Positions 41,526 through 53,600 of a stretch of 64,000 bases of DNA are shown piece after piece. The notes under the pieces are model-generated. The model did no database searches. It was not told the origin of the DNA and saw only the letters and a program-made list of their open reading frames with translations. The stretch comes from Plasmodium malariae (taxonomy: Eukaryota; Apicomplexa; Aconoidasida; Haemosporida; Plasmodiidae): assembly GCF_900090045.1 (NCBI RefSeq), contig NW_021638312.1:124001-188000 (forward strand). The letters run 5' to 3'. The translations under genes were made by a program, and so were the position numbers. Each line of letters starts with the position of its first letter. The stretch's first letter is position 1.

Positions 41526-43244
41526 TCACCTAGAATAATACGAAAAACGTAATCCCTTATCTCCGACTTTCCTTTTAACCGATTTTGGAGCACGGATTAT
41601 AAAATGCCGCATATGCGGATCATCATAATAATCATTAATTCTTTTTTTCCTTGATACCTTTTTATGAAAACTTCTTCCAAAGGGAGTAAACTAATATAAA
41701 ATTGAATAAAAAAAAACATACATAATTTATTTATTTTATAATTGTAAAATTTTGTGCATATTAAAAATAGTAAATAAAAACATTTAAAATTTTGCTGGGA
41801 ATTCAAATTTACTTTATAATAAATGAAAATGGTGGAAAATATTCCCACTATCAACGTAAATGCGATACCAACACGGAATACATTATTTTTGAATATACTA
41901 GAATAAATACTATTATTGTCGAATGAGATATAAGCTCTCGTTTTTTCGGGGTGATATGTATTCAGCTTTAATCCAATAGTTCCTGTTTCTCGTACACTTG
42001 GTTCCCTGCATTTTCCTAATACATCTTTTACAAATCCTGGTATTGGACAATCTGCTTTTCCTCTGATTGATTGAGGTACTCTTAGAGTTAATATCTTTGG
42101 CGAGGGTGAATGTCTTTGTTGTTCTGAGTTTTCGTTTGATCCTGTGTTTTGACTTTGTAATTTGGTATCCTCTAAAGTTCTTGTTCCTCCACTGGTGGTA
42201 AAAGTAACATGGTCGGGTGGAGGTTGAGAAAACGGGGTATATTCCATACTAAGAGATTTATGAGATGCTGGAAGCACGTCACATTTAAGTTTTCCACCTT
42301 CAAGTTTGGTAATTTCAGGATTGTCACCATTAATATATGTACACCTAAAAAAATAATTTGAATCTATAAAGTCTTTTTGGGAACCAGCAGTCATATTTGG
42401 AATAACAGTTGTTGAAGGTTTCTCTAATTGTTTTAAGATATCGCATTTTTTATTTCCCTTATCCTCTAATGACTTCAGTAGTGTTTTAGGATCAAACTCA
42501 CTGTTACATTTAAAGTAGTCGTAACAATCGGACCAAAATGGATCTTTACAGCATTCATTATTATTTTTATGCGTCTTATATAGTTTACTAATATTAGAAA
42601 GATATTCCTTGTATTTTTTAAATGTAACACGTTGACAAGATGCGTAAGTTTTAATAGAATCATAATTTTCAAAGTAATCAAACAAATATTTTTCTTCCAC
42701 CTTCTTATTTAATCCTTGTAAAAAGTCACCTTGAAGGTTATCTTGACAGCTATGTACATAATAAGCTGTATTTATACTATTTTTCGCTTTTAAGAATGTT
42801 TCAATATGAGATTTATATTCATCATTTTTCAACTTACTTTCAAAAATTGTCTTTATTTTGTAATATAACCAATAGGTGTAGTGTAAACAATTATATATAT
42901 ATTTTCTTTCATTTTTCCTTCTTGATAAATTCTCTGCATTTCTGGCAATTTGAATACAAAGATCATAACTCCCTTCTTTACCATTATTATTTATTTCCTT
43001 GAAAGATTTACAGTATTCGTCATACGAGCCTTTATTTGCTTGTTTATTTAATTCATTATATATATTGCTTGATGGAGATCCTTCTAAAATTTGATTCTGA
43101 ACATTAAGAAGAAAAAATGAATTATATTACTTATATTTAATTTTAAGGAGTTAATTTATATTGAATTTGAGTAAAATAAATTATTAACAATTTTATTTAT
43201 TGAATGTAAAATGGTACCAATTCTTGTTCAGTCAAATTTTCCAT
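41526..43244 (-). CDS. pir: PIR protein, three exons, intact, long-stalk type
   Basis: Exons in gene order are 43244-43218, 43096-41813 and 41690-41526, all phase 0, giving 491 residues. Exon 1 is 9 codons (MENLTEQEL) with a GTACCA donor, the same length as the first exon of the pir gene at 28249. Exon 2 follows TTCAG and opens NQILEGSPSSNIYNELNK. Conserved cysteines follow, then the hallmark ECCKDPFWSDCYDYFKC at about residues 190-206. A Pro/Ser/Thr/Gln-rich stalk of about 150 residues precedes a membrane segment at about 415-434. The exon 2 donor is AAA|GTAAAT and the exon 3 acceptor TATATTAG. Exon 3 encodes FTPFGRSFHKKVSRKKRI and a tail ending GLRFSYYSR, the classic vir/pir cytoplasmic end. 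It is longer than many pir proteins. The opposite strand and different start suggest a separate subfamily from the 28249 gene. Confidence 0.95.
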
Positions 43245-44105
43245 TTTATTTTGGGATAAGCAAAATAAAAAAAAATACCATTTTTGTTAGTGTAAAATTA
43301 ACTCTATATGGAAAATAAAAGCAAAATTTTCATTCGTATATTATATATTTATAAATATATATTCTTCGATATATATAAATATATGCTTATGATAAATCTT
43401 CGTTAATTATGCTTAAGATTAAAAATCCGTTGTACTATTAATAAAAATAAAGGGAAAAAAAGAAAAGTTTTTAATTTTTAAAAAGAAAATAAAAAAAATA
43501 AGTAAGATATGTTACAAGCAAATTAAAATAATTATTAAGAAAAATATTAATCTGAGATATACTAATTTATAGAAGTAAAATATTATTCTATTAATATATT
43601 ACATATTAGAATTATTCGTATGTGTACTTCTCTTAATGTGCATTAATTGTAATTTCTAGTGGAATAAGTACTTATACATTTTATTGAATAATACATTTTT
43701 TATATGTATAAAATATGAACATATTTATGCTTTTTTTATTATGAATATATATATGGATATAATGTTTTTAACTACATTTATATATTTATTCTGTAAAAGC
43801 ATTTGTGGTGGTTATTGAATTATAGGTTTGTTTTTATAAAAGTTAACAAAATTAATATTACAAAAAAGTTTATTCATATAAATGTGACAATACTAATTAA
43901 TTTTGATTGTATTTATTAAAAAATAAATGGATTTAATTACGATAAAAAGTTAGTATGTGGAAATTTATAACAATTATAATTGAATTATTTAAAAATTTTT
44001 TTTCCATTTTATTATAGCAATATGGTTCCCTCCGTTTTTCTACATTTCAGAGGATAATATTCTATTATTTTATTTTTTTTTGTTTTTTATATTTCATTTA
44101 ATTTT
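43245..44105. other. upstream region of - strand pir gene
   Basis: This is AT-rich DNA 5' of the pir gene at 41526-43244, reading on -. It must hold that gene's promoter, but no motif is recognisable and the 27-bp block seen before the other pir copies is missing. No gene is seen. Confidence 0.4.
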
Positions 44106-45936
44106 TCATTATATTCTAAATAATATTCCTTTTATAATATATTTTTATTAATTTTTTCAAATTGAATTACCTCATCATAAAAGTAATTAATTATTACAAT
44201 TAAAATTAATTTATTATAGAAAATAATAATATTATCAGTAACTAATTTTATTAATTAGAATAAATTTAAATAATAATACAGGGGACATATTAAGTATCTT
44301 TAAGGTCACGAGTAATCATAATATGAAATAACAATATGAGTAATAAGATTTAACAATTGATAAAAAGGGGGTATTCATTATTTTTAGTTTATAAATTCAT
44401 TCTTTTATTATTTAATTGTTCACTCTTAATATATATTTTGTATATTAATACAAAAACAAATTTTTATTATATGAATAATGACATTTAAAAAAAAAAAAAA
44501 GTAAAATATTATAAAAATACTTTCATCATACCAATTATTCATTAGAAAAAGAATTTATTTATTAGAATATATTAAAAAGTATATTTAATTTTTATTTTCT
44601 TATATCCTGAGAATTGTCAAAAAAAAATAGTATATTTTTTAATAAATTAATAAAAATAATATATAATAATGCCATAACGCATTAAAAACAGTGATACTGT
44701 CACACTATGATTGCAGATATTCCATTTCAATATGCATAATTAAAAAAATATATGAATAAATATGTAAAAATTCTTTTAATTTTTTCAATAGTTATTAATA
44801 TATCTTAAATGAAATATTATTAATTAGAGTATAAATAAAAATTACATAATAATGGATATAAATAACTTGCTTTATATAAAGGAAATATTAATTACCATTT
44901 TAATATATATATAATTGATGATGATATATTTTTGTACTAAATATATGGTTTACAATTAAATTCATTTTACTTCGTATTAAACTTTCAAGAATACTTTTTT
45001 ATGTTAAATATCAAAAAAAGTATTTTATTATTCTTTCATAAAATTATTAAAATTATGAATTTATACATTCATAAAATAATTTAATTCCAATAAATTTAGA
45101 ACACAAAATAAAATTATTTATACATATATATATATGAGAATTTTTATATTTCCATCCCTGTATATCACATTCGTATTAATGTAACATTCAAATAGATAAA
45201 ACTAAAACTTTTCTGAAGAATAGTGTAAAAAAACACATGATTTTCTTTAATCACATAATAAATGAGATTTTTTATATTGAACAATTATAAAAAAATTATA
45301 TTTTATTTATCAAATATAATGTGTAATTCATGTATTATATTAAAAAATATGCAATATTTATCATTTATTTTTTTTTTTTAATTTTAAAATTTCAATACTT
45401 ATTGACATGAAAAAAATAAATTAAATTATATATTATTATAATTACTATAGAAATAAATTATAATTTATAAAATATATATTTGGACATACGACACATGTTA
45501 TTCATAATAAAGTAAATTTAATAATATACATGATTATATATAAAAATTATTTTCAAAATGAAAATGGATAATATTATAAACATATTAATATAAAATGAGC
45601 TGTATATATATGAAAATTATATATATTTTTTGTTTCTATGTATCTCTAAAAGAATTTTGCATTTTTATAAAATTAAAATTTAAAAGATAATAACTTTTCA
45701 TATTAAATTATGTGTTTTACGTGTTCTAGATTACAAATATTAATTTTATTTTCTCAATATTATGAATGTTAGCTATTATATTGTGATTATACAATTATAA
45801 TAATAAAATCTAAAATTTTATAATTAATATATAATTCTCACAAATATATATTTACTTTCTATAACACATATGAATTATAAATAATATACCAATGCATTAT
45901 GTTATATTATCTTATATATATATATATTTTTTTTTT

Positions 45937-45963
45937 CATAATAATGATCATTTAATTGATATA
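45937..45963 (+). promoter_or_regulatory. 27-bp conserved block upstream of pir exon 1 (copy B)
   Basis: This block is identical over 27 bases to 28210-28236 and sits 12 bases before the exon 1 ATG. It has been kept although the gene behind it is dead. Confidence 0.45.
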
Positions 45964-45975
45964 CTTCAAAAAGGA

Positions 45976-47203
45976 ATGAGTTTTATAGGAGAAGATATTT
46001 TGTTATATTTTAAATATTAATTAAATTCATTATTAATTAAATTAATTAACATTTTATGTCCCATTTAATATGACATAGTTTTTTCTAAGGATAATTTTTA
46101 GTATAAATAAGATTAATTTCTTCTTATTTTAAGGAAGAAATATTAAATGAGCTACCTGAATACAAACAGTATGAGAAATTAATAAGAATAATGTTTAAAC
46201 TTCAAATGAAAAATGTTGTAAAGGAGTTTGTACTTCTGTAGATCATTGTATCGAAATTAAAGCAGTTTTAAAGGGGTTGTAAATAATTTAAGTAGTTTTA
46301 AATGTAGCAATGAATAAATTAGTCATCATGATTTCTACTGTTATTTTAATTGTTGAGCATATAATCAAATAAAATAAACATTTAGTTCCATATATAATAA
46401 CAATTTTGAAGTATTCAGTAATTATAATTTTAATAACATATTTGTGAATGCAAATTGTGATATAGTAGATAAAAATTGTTTATTTTATATGAATGGTATT
46501 TTTCATGAACGGAAAAAAGAAAAATATTTATACTTTTACTTTAAAAACAAAGATTATATTGAAAAAAAATGGTAAAATCCATGAGCAATAAAAGAACTAA
46601 AAATAACTTAAGAAGATGAAAAATATATGTGAAATCCGTATAAGGAAACGTTGTATTTGTTTTATAAGAGAGGAAAACCATAAGAATATGTACACAATAT
46701 ATTTTAAATGTGATCATCAGTATAAACCATATAATCTTTTACCAAAAATTATATTGAGAATATAGTTTATCTAGTAAATATTCATAAAAACTAATTTAAG
46801 TATTAACTATTGACAATTATGTTAAAAATAAAGGTTTTAATCTAATGAAAAAATTATTTAATAATTTAATATATTGTCCCTCCTATAAAGCAGCACTACT
46901 GGGTTTATTGTTATAGGAATACTTTTCATATTATTAATATTTTATAAAGTAAATATTATTTCTATTTTAAGATATAAATATGTTATACATGTCTATACAA
47001 TATACATTAAAAAATATAATTTAGAAATAAAAATTTTATGTTTGCTATACATTTATTTTTATGTTAGTTTTTTCTCGCTATGTAAAAAATAAAAATAATA
47101 ATATGTTTTTGAATGCAACTTGATTCTTAGATTTTGTGATGAAAAACATAGAAATATAAATTGGAAAGGTAGGAAAATTAGTTTGTCTCATAATTCTGTT
47201 TAA
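45976..47203 (+). pseudogene. pir: PIR pseudogene (partner of the pir gene at 28249)
   Basis: Exon 1 (45976-46002) reads MSFIGEDIL, but its donor is TTATAT where copy A has GTATAA, so the splice donor is lost. Exon 2 starts at 46134 with EEILNELPEYKQYEKL, clearly the pir start. It then breaks: frame changes near 46190, stops through the cysteine region (the pieces EKCCKGVCTS and LFYMNGIFHERKKEKYLYFY can be read) and further stops. Traces of the CC/YFKC hallmark (about 46645-46715) and membrane segment (about 46890-46945) survive. Exon 3 (47068-47203) has internal stops but matches copy A along its length. It cannot encode a protein. Confidence 0.88.
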
Positions 47204-48029
47204 AACAATTTGTTCTAATTTCACTTATGTTATAAAATGCTTTGTGAAAGCAATATTAAGATATATATAAAACTTGTCCTGGAAGTTATTGAATTAAATT
47301 AAACAAAAAAATGAATAAATATAAGGTATAAAAATTGTAATTGATTATTTTAACGTTATACATTATACTTAAATTTGTATATTTTAGTACTATTATTATT
47401 TTTCTGTAGTTATAATTAAGAAATAAAATATCCTTAATTTATATAGTAGTGAAATGTATTGTTTTTAGCAATAAATTCTTATTTAAATGTATCATAAAAC
47501 GTAAAAATATGATAGATATATATATATTTGTCTCTTTTGTTTAGTTATTAATAAAATATTCCTATAAATATATATAGTCGAAATTGTAAAAGTTATAATA
47601 TATTACATATCTTTGTTTTAAATATTTATAACTTTCATCTATTAATCTAAAAATTATGTATAATTAGAAATAATATTAAGTACATAATGATCTTATAATG
47701 CATAATAATAAAACGTGCATGGAGTTTTATAGTATACGAAAAAATTATTAAAATGATATATTAATAAAATATAAAAATCTATTTCTTTCTAAATTGGTAA
47801 AAATAAATATGTATAAATGATTAGCTAAAAAAATTATAAAATTTTCCAATTTGCATTTTACGGGAGGGAATATAAGTGCATATAGTTAAAACATTTTATA
47901 TAATAATTAAATTAAAGTACACTAGAATCTTTTAATAAAAAATCTTTTTGAAGGGTAAAGTATAAGTATATACATATCTAATATTTATCATTTCAAGATA
48001 AGTTGTAGATCTATTATTATATGAGTTAA

Positions 48030-49200
48030 ACAGATAAAATTGAAAAATGTATCTTTTTAAAATCTAAAGAGCGAAATATATTGAGAATTATATAACAACT
48101 GGAATAGAATTTTATTATCTCTGAACAATAAATATCATCAATATGAAATTAACATATTTGTGGGTGAATAATTTGTAATTTAAAATTATATTTGCTTATA
48201 TTTTTATTTATTGTATAAAGTTCTAATTCTATATGTAGTTAATAAATAAAAGGAATTTATTATATATAAGTTGAGTACAGGATATTATTTTTGAAAAAAA
48301 AAAAAAAAAGTAACATTTACAAAAATAGGAACATTTCTAAATTAGGAGTGGAAAAAAGTAAAATTTATGCTAATTTTACGTTGAAAATATATGAAGCATA
48401 ATAGCATGCATTAAACTAATCTCTTTTTTTTCTAAAATAGTACTTTTACATGTTCACCATATTCAGTGAATTCCATTAGAATTATTTGTACATTCCATAT
48501 AGACGATATTAAAATAAAATTATTAAAAAAAATACGGTCAACTTCTGCATGATATGTCATTCGATATTAAATTTATTCTAAGGTTTTATGTTTTCTGTCT
48601 ATGTATATATATATATATTCTTGTATAGTTTAATTTATTGTTTAATCATCTTATATATACAGTAAGTCCAAACAAATGTTTTAAATAATAATGTGGAAGT
48701 TGTATAGATAAAAAGGAATTATATTATGAAATGTTATGCATTTGTTGTTTTTTCATTATCTTACGAATATTATTCATTATTAAGTTTTATATCCTGCCTA
48801 AAATGTAAGCTAAAACAAAATTAACTGTAAGTTACAAGTAAATGTAATGGAAATATTACATTTTTAATTATACTTATAGATTACTATAACTGGATTGTTG
48901 TATACATAAATAATTAATAAAAATTTCACATTTTCTTGGTCTTTTTTTGTTTTTAGTAATCATTCTTATATGGAAGGCACATATAGAATAATTTCAATCA
49001 TATTAATGTTAACAACCAGATAACATTAACAATAATAGAAAAAAAAAAATATATGAAATATATATATATATATATAGATAATTCTATTATTTTTATTATA
49101 CATTAATATTATATAGTTTTGTGCATTACATATAAAAAATGTAACTTGTACAAAAAGTCTTAACAAAATAAATAATATATAAAATTACATATGAAAAAAA
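48030..49200. other. extra sequence in duplication copy B
   Basis: About 1.2 kb with no visible partner between the matching points 30340 and 30390 of copy A. It has an A run at 48295-48309 and otherwise plain AT-rich DNA. I see no terminal repeats, coding frame or target-site duplication. Either an insertion in copy B or a deletion in copy A would explain it. Confidence 0.35.
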
Positions 49201-50079
49201 TAATATAAAACACGAAAAGGATAAAACATTAACTGAGTTCATATAAATGTACCTACTTAATAAATGAAAGTGATAAGTCTTTTTTGTTTATGGTATAAAA
49301 GAAGTAATGCTATGCTTTAATCATTTTTTCCAGAAACCAAAATAAATCATTCGAAAAAATTAAAATAGTAAAATAAACAGTATATCTATTGATTAGAAAT
49401 TATTGAGATATTAGTCTTTACATATAACTAAAACATTTTGGCATCTATTAAGCTATTTATATCAATATAATTATCCTCATTAATATGTAACACACATGTA
49501 TACAAACACAATAAATAAATTTACATAATGAGGATAAATGTAAAACCTAATAAAGTTATATATTTATAAATTTTATATATATAGTAGAGCACAAATAAAA
49601 AAATAAACATAAAAACAATAAAAAAATCAATTAAATAATTTGTAAAAATACAACTTTTCGGAAATAACTAAAACGATCTTACATAAAAGATTTTTCAACA
49701 TATATAAATGAAAAAAAAAAAATAAAATAAAATAAAATTATGCATATTTTCTTATAGAAGTCAACAAATACTAAGTATATACATAAACCTAAAATTCATA
49801 AGTCAACTATTTGAACTAGGTAATATATGAGTAACACAGAGTAAATTTTTTTTATATAATAACTAAAAAGTATATAATTAATGTATCACATATATAATAG
49901 GAGCTTTATATACTCTTAAATATATAAAATTTCATTGGCATTATAGTACCTGTATTCAATGTAAATATTTTAAGGGATAATTCTATAATATAAATCTAAG
50001 GAATCTTCAGAAATTTTCTTATACTAATTTAAATTGTTATGATTAGACTTATTTAACCGATTATTTTTCATCTTTACCT

Positions 50080-50769
50080 AGATTTATAAAGGAAATGCTA
50101 AGTACGCTTATAGTACATGCGTAAGTAATAAAGTTCCATATAATACTTTCGATAAAAGTTTAATTGCTACATAATTTTTTGCTATAAGTGCATTATGATA
50201 CTTACGAATACTTCTAATTTTTTTGTTTGATGTATCTTCCAACGTAATGTTCATTTCGTTTTTAATATATGGTGGTTTTCGTACTTCTTTACAATTTGAG
50301 GATGATTCATCAACTTCGCTTGAAATATATTCTTTGTTTCGATACGGTTTTTCTAAATATTTAAGATCTGTTTTATAAAAATTACCATCATTAAATAAAA
50401 TATATTATTTTTCAAATTATCCTTTGAAACTTATTCTTGAAGGCGTTTCAAATTATCCGTATATGTTAAAGTTGGTTCGCATAATAATATTGTTGCTCTT
50501 ACAACAAACGTATTACTTAAGTTGATTTTCTTAATAGATAATTTTCCTAATATATTTTTCTAAAAATTGTGGTAAATATTTAAAAAAATATCAATGTTTC
50601 CATGTAAATAAAGTATTAGTTTTAAAATAAAAATGTAATGCTACAGAAGTTGCATAAAAATTATTGCATATAATAATTATCCAACCTCCTATAAATACTG
50701 ACATAAAGATATTAAAAAGGAAAAGGAAAAAATTCTAACGAAGAAGAAAAATTTATTTATTTGTTCCAT
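50080..50769 (-). pseudogene. two-exon exported protein pseudogene (copy B)
   Basis: Exon 1 (50769-50686, 28 codons) keeps its ATG (MEQINKFFFFVRIF) and has a stop (TAG) one codon before its GTTGGA donor. Exon 2 follows an ATTTTTAG acceptor near 50564 and reads KNILGKLSIKKINLSN. It continues to ILLCEPTLTYTDNL, where an RxLLCE export motif would be expected but the Arg is displaced. A stop occurs at about 50436. After a frame change, charged pieces (KPYRNKEYISSEVDESSSNC, KNEMNITLEDTSNKKIRSI) lead to a hydrophobic stretch near 50160-50115. The exon 1 is homologous to that at 32018 in copy A, but the exon 2 looks unlike its copy A partner. It is a Plasmodium exported protein remnant of unknown function. 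Confidence 0.7.
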
Positions 50770-53600
50770 AATGTCTAATTTATTATGGGATAACAAAACT
50801 TTTGTGATAATAAAAATATTAGAATTATAATTTTTTCGGTAATAATCGATAGAAGATATATAGTAATTTTTTTTTATTGTTTCCTATTACTTTAAAATTT
50901 AAAACTACTTTGTTCTCTTAAGTTCATAATAATTATAATATGTATTAAAATGCAGTAGTATAGGAAAAGCATTAAATAAAAGTATTTTTAAAAAAATCCT
51001 ATATAAATATTTTATTAATGAAAATAATATAGTAGTACTTAAAAAAAAAATATATAATAATTGTGTAATTACAATTAAGTAGTCTCTAAGTGATTTACTT
51101 CAAAACAATTCATGTATTATGTACAAATATTATTAAATATCCTTTTTAGTTTATTCATTAGAATTAATAAAATGTAATAAAATTACATAACATCACGTAT
51201 ATAAGTTAGACTTTGGCATAATATCATTTAAAATATCTCTTTTACCACTAAAATAATGAGAAATAAATTAAAAACTTTTGAAGTTTGATAAACAAATTTT
51301 TTTTTAATTAATTTGTAATTAACATAATAATTTGAATAAAAATATATATATATATAATAATAATAATAAATTAAATAAATTTGGTTGATACACAAAGAGT
51401 AGATACAATATTAACATAAATATATATTTTATGAAAAAATATTTAATGACCTATTAATAATAAAATATATATATCATTTGAGGTTACCTTTATTGTTATA
51501 TTATGTAAGAAAAATTGAAGTTTTATTTTTCTAAATAATATAAAATATAATTTTACATATATTTCCTCGAAATATATTGGCTTTAATATTAATTAAAAAA
51601 TGCAAATAATACATTGTATGATATAATATTAAAAATATTGACTTGAACAAAAGTTTTATTTTTTAATTTCTGCTATAAAAAAAAGAAATTATAAAAAAAA
51701 AAAAAAATAAATTAATATAATTTAATAAATGTATAAATGATAAAAATGTTATAAAGTATTATATGCGTATAATTAAATTAAACTTTAGTAATTCTCTAAA
51801 GTGATATATTTTTATCCGTATTAAATTATCTAATAAGAAAATTCATCTAACTACTCAATAAAATGGCTTCATTAGGATAAAGTAATGAAATGAAGGTTAT
51901 TACTAACTAAAAGGCATCAACTTTATAAGTAATAAAGAATTGGTAGTTAATATTATATACATTATTTTTACAATATGTTATTAAAATGTTATTAACTATT
52001 TTTCAGATTACATTAAAAATATTACAAATTAATAAAATTTAATAAAACAGTATAAAAATATTTCAGGTTTATCAATTTTTTTTCTGTGTTTTATATATAT
52101 AAAAAAAATGTTCAAATTTGTTCTTAACACTTAATATGTTTATAACATATCATAAATTACTACTTTTAATTACCTTCATTTTTACTTATATATATTTGCA
52201 AGTTTTAAAAAAATTTTATTTTCTAAAAACTGTAAAGTAGTTTAGTATGAAAATTTTTTTTCATATAATTTTATAATGAAAAATTGTTAGCCATTTAAAA
52301 CATATTTATATATTTAAGTATATCTGTGTATAATATTTATTGGCTATTTTTACAAGTCAAAATTATAAAAACGTAGTCTTTTCTTGAATTTTGATTTAGG
52401 GGATTTTATTTTAAATATGATATAACAAATCATTAATGAAGATTAATTATAACTTAAGTTAAATTATTTATGAATTTTTATATATATTAAACAAAAATTA
52501 GTATGTTAGATTATATGAAAAAAATACGATATTAATTAATGTATATTTTTATATATAATACATTTGAGCGTAATAATGAATAAGAAATTAATATATATTC
52601 AAACAAAAATAAATGTGATAATTATTTGGGTGTAATAATCTCATAAAATAAAAAAAAATTATGCATATATAACAAAAGTATTAACAGTTTATATTTTAAA
52701 TAATATTACTCATAGGATGATGAGGTGAATGAATACATAATGATTTTATTTTTAAAAATTTTTATGCAATCAAAAAATAAGATATTAAAAAATTATTATA
52801 TGAAGAAATATATAATGCCCATTGTTCGATACTTCTAGATCGACACTAATGTGTTCATTTATAAGCACTTATATTAATTATCATATATATCTAATATAAA
52901 TAATCTTCATAATATATAGACGAGCTATATTTATTAGAAATATAATATACATATAATGAAATTAATTATCGTCGTGATTTTAAGTAATTTATAAAATGTG
53001 TATAGAAAAAGAAAAAGTATAACTTATTATATATAAAAGACAAATTTAACAGAAATACTAAAAGAATAATAATATTGTTCTTTATTTTTCTGTAGTAAAT
53101 GTGATATATCAATATGTTCACAATTTTTTTTTTAAATCTCAGACAAGTTACATCTATGTTTTCTCTAATTTTTTATGCATCAAATATATTTAATTATAAA
53201 AAGTAATTTAAGAATGTTTATTTGTATTTTCCATATAGTCGTATTTTATAAGAATAAGTACAATAACACAAAACAATAGGAAAGGTAAAGGAAGGAAATA
53301 TGTTAATATATTCTGAATTTTTTAAAATACTTTTACCAGAATATAAAAATAACCAATTTTAACATAATTTTATTTTACTTCTTGATGCTTAAATATTTTA
53401 TCAACTTTCATATTATATTGCAGAAAAATAATTTATAATATATATAAATAACTGTTCTATATTTATGTTATCGCATTTTACGATAAAAAATTATATATAT
53501 ATATTTGTAAATATTTAATTATACATATAAAAGCTATTTTCATTTTTATAATTGTCATTTAGAGTTAATTTAATAACCACAATTAAGTTCTACATGTATT

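Larger units (their letters stand above)
44110..53600 (+). repeat. segmental duplication copy B (decayed)
   Basis: This is the second copy of the 26390-34200 segment, in direct orientation and about 17.7-19.5 kb downstream. It holds a dead pir gene on + and a dead exported-protein gene on -. The spacing between these two genes is about 1.2 kb greater than in copy A, and the extra sequence falls roughly in 48030-49200. The stretches 44110-45930, 47210-50080 and 50775-53600 show no gene. Boundaries are by eye and approximate. Confidence 0.65.

Noticed and set aside
41597..41812. Read-through of pir exon 2 to the stop at 41597 as the true C-terminus
   Set aside because: The donor AAA|GTAAAT at 41813 and acceptor TATATTAG before 41690 give in phase the classic pir tail, so the extra frame is intron sequence.
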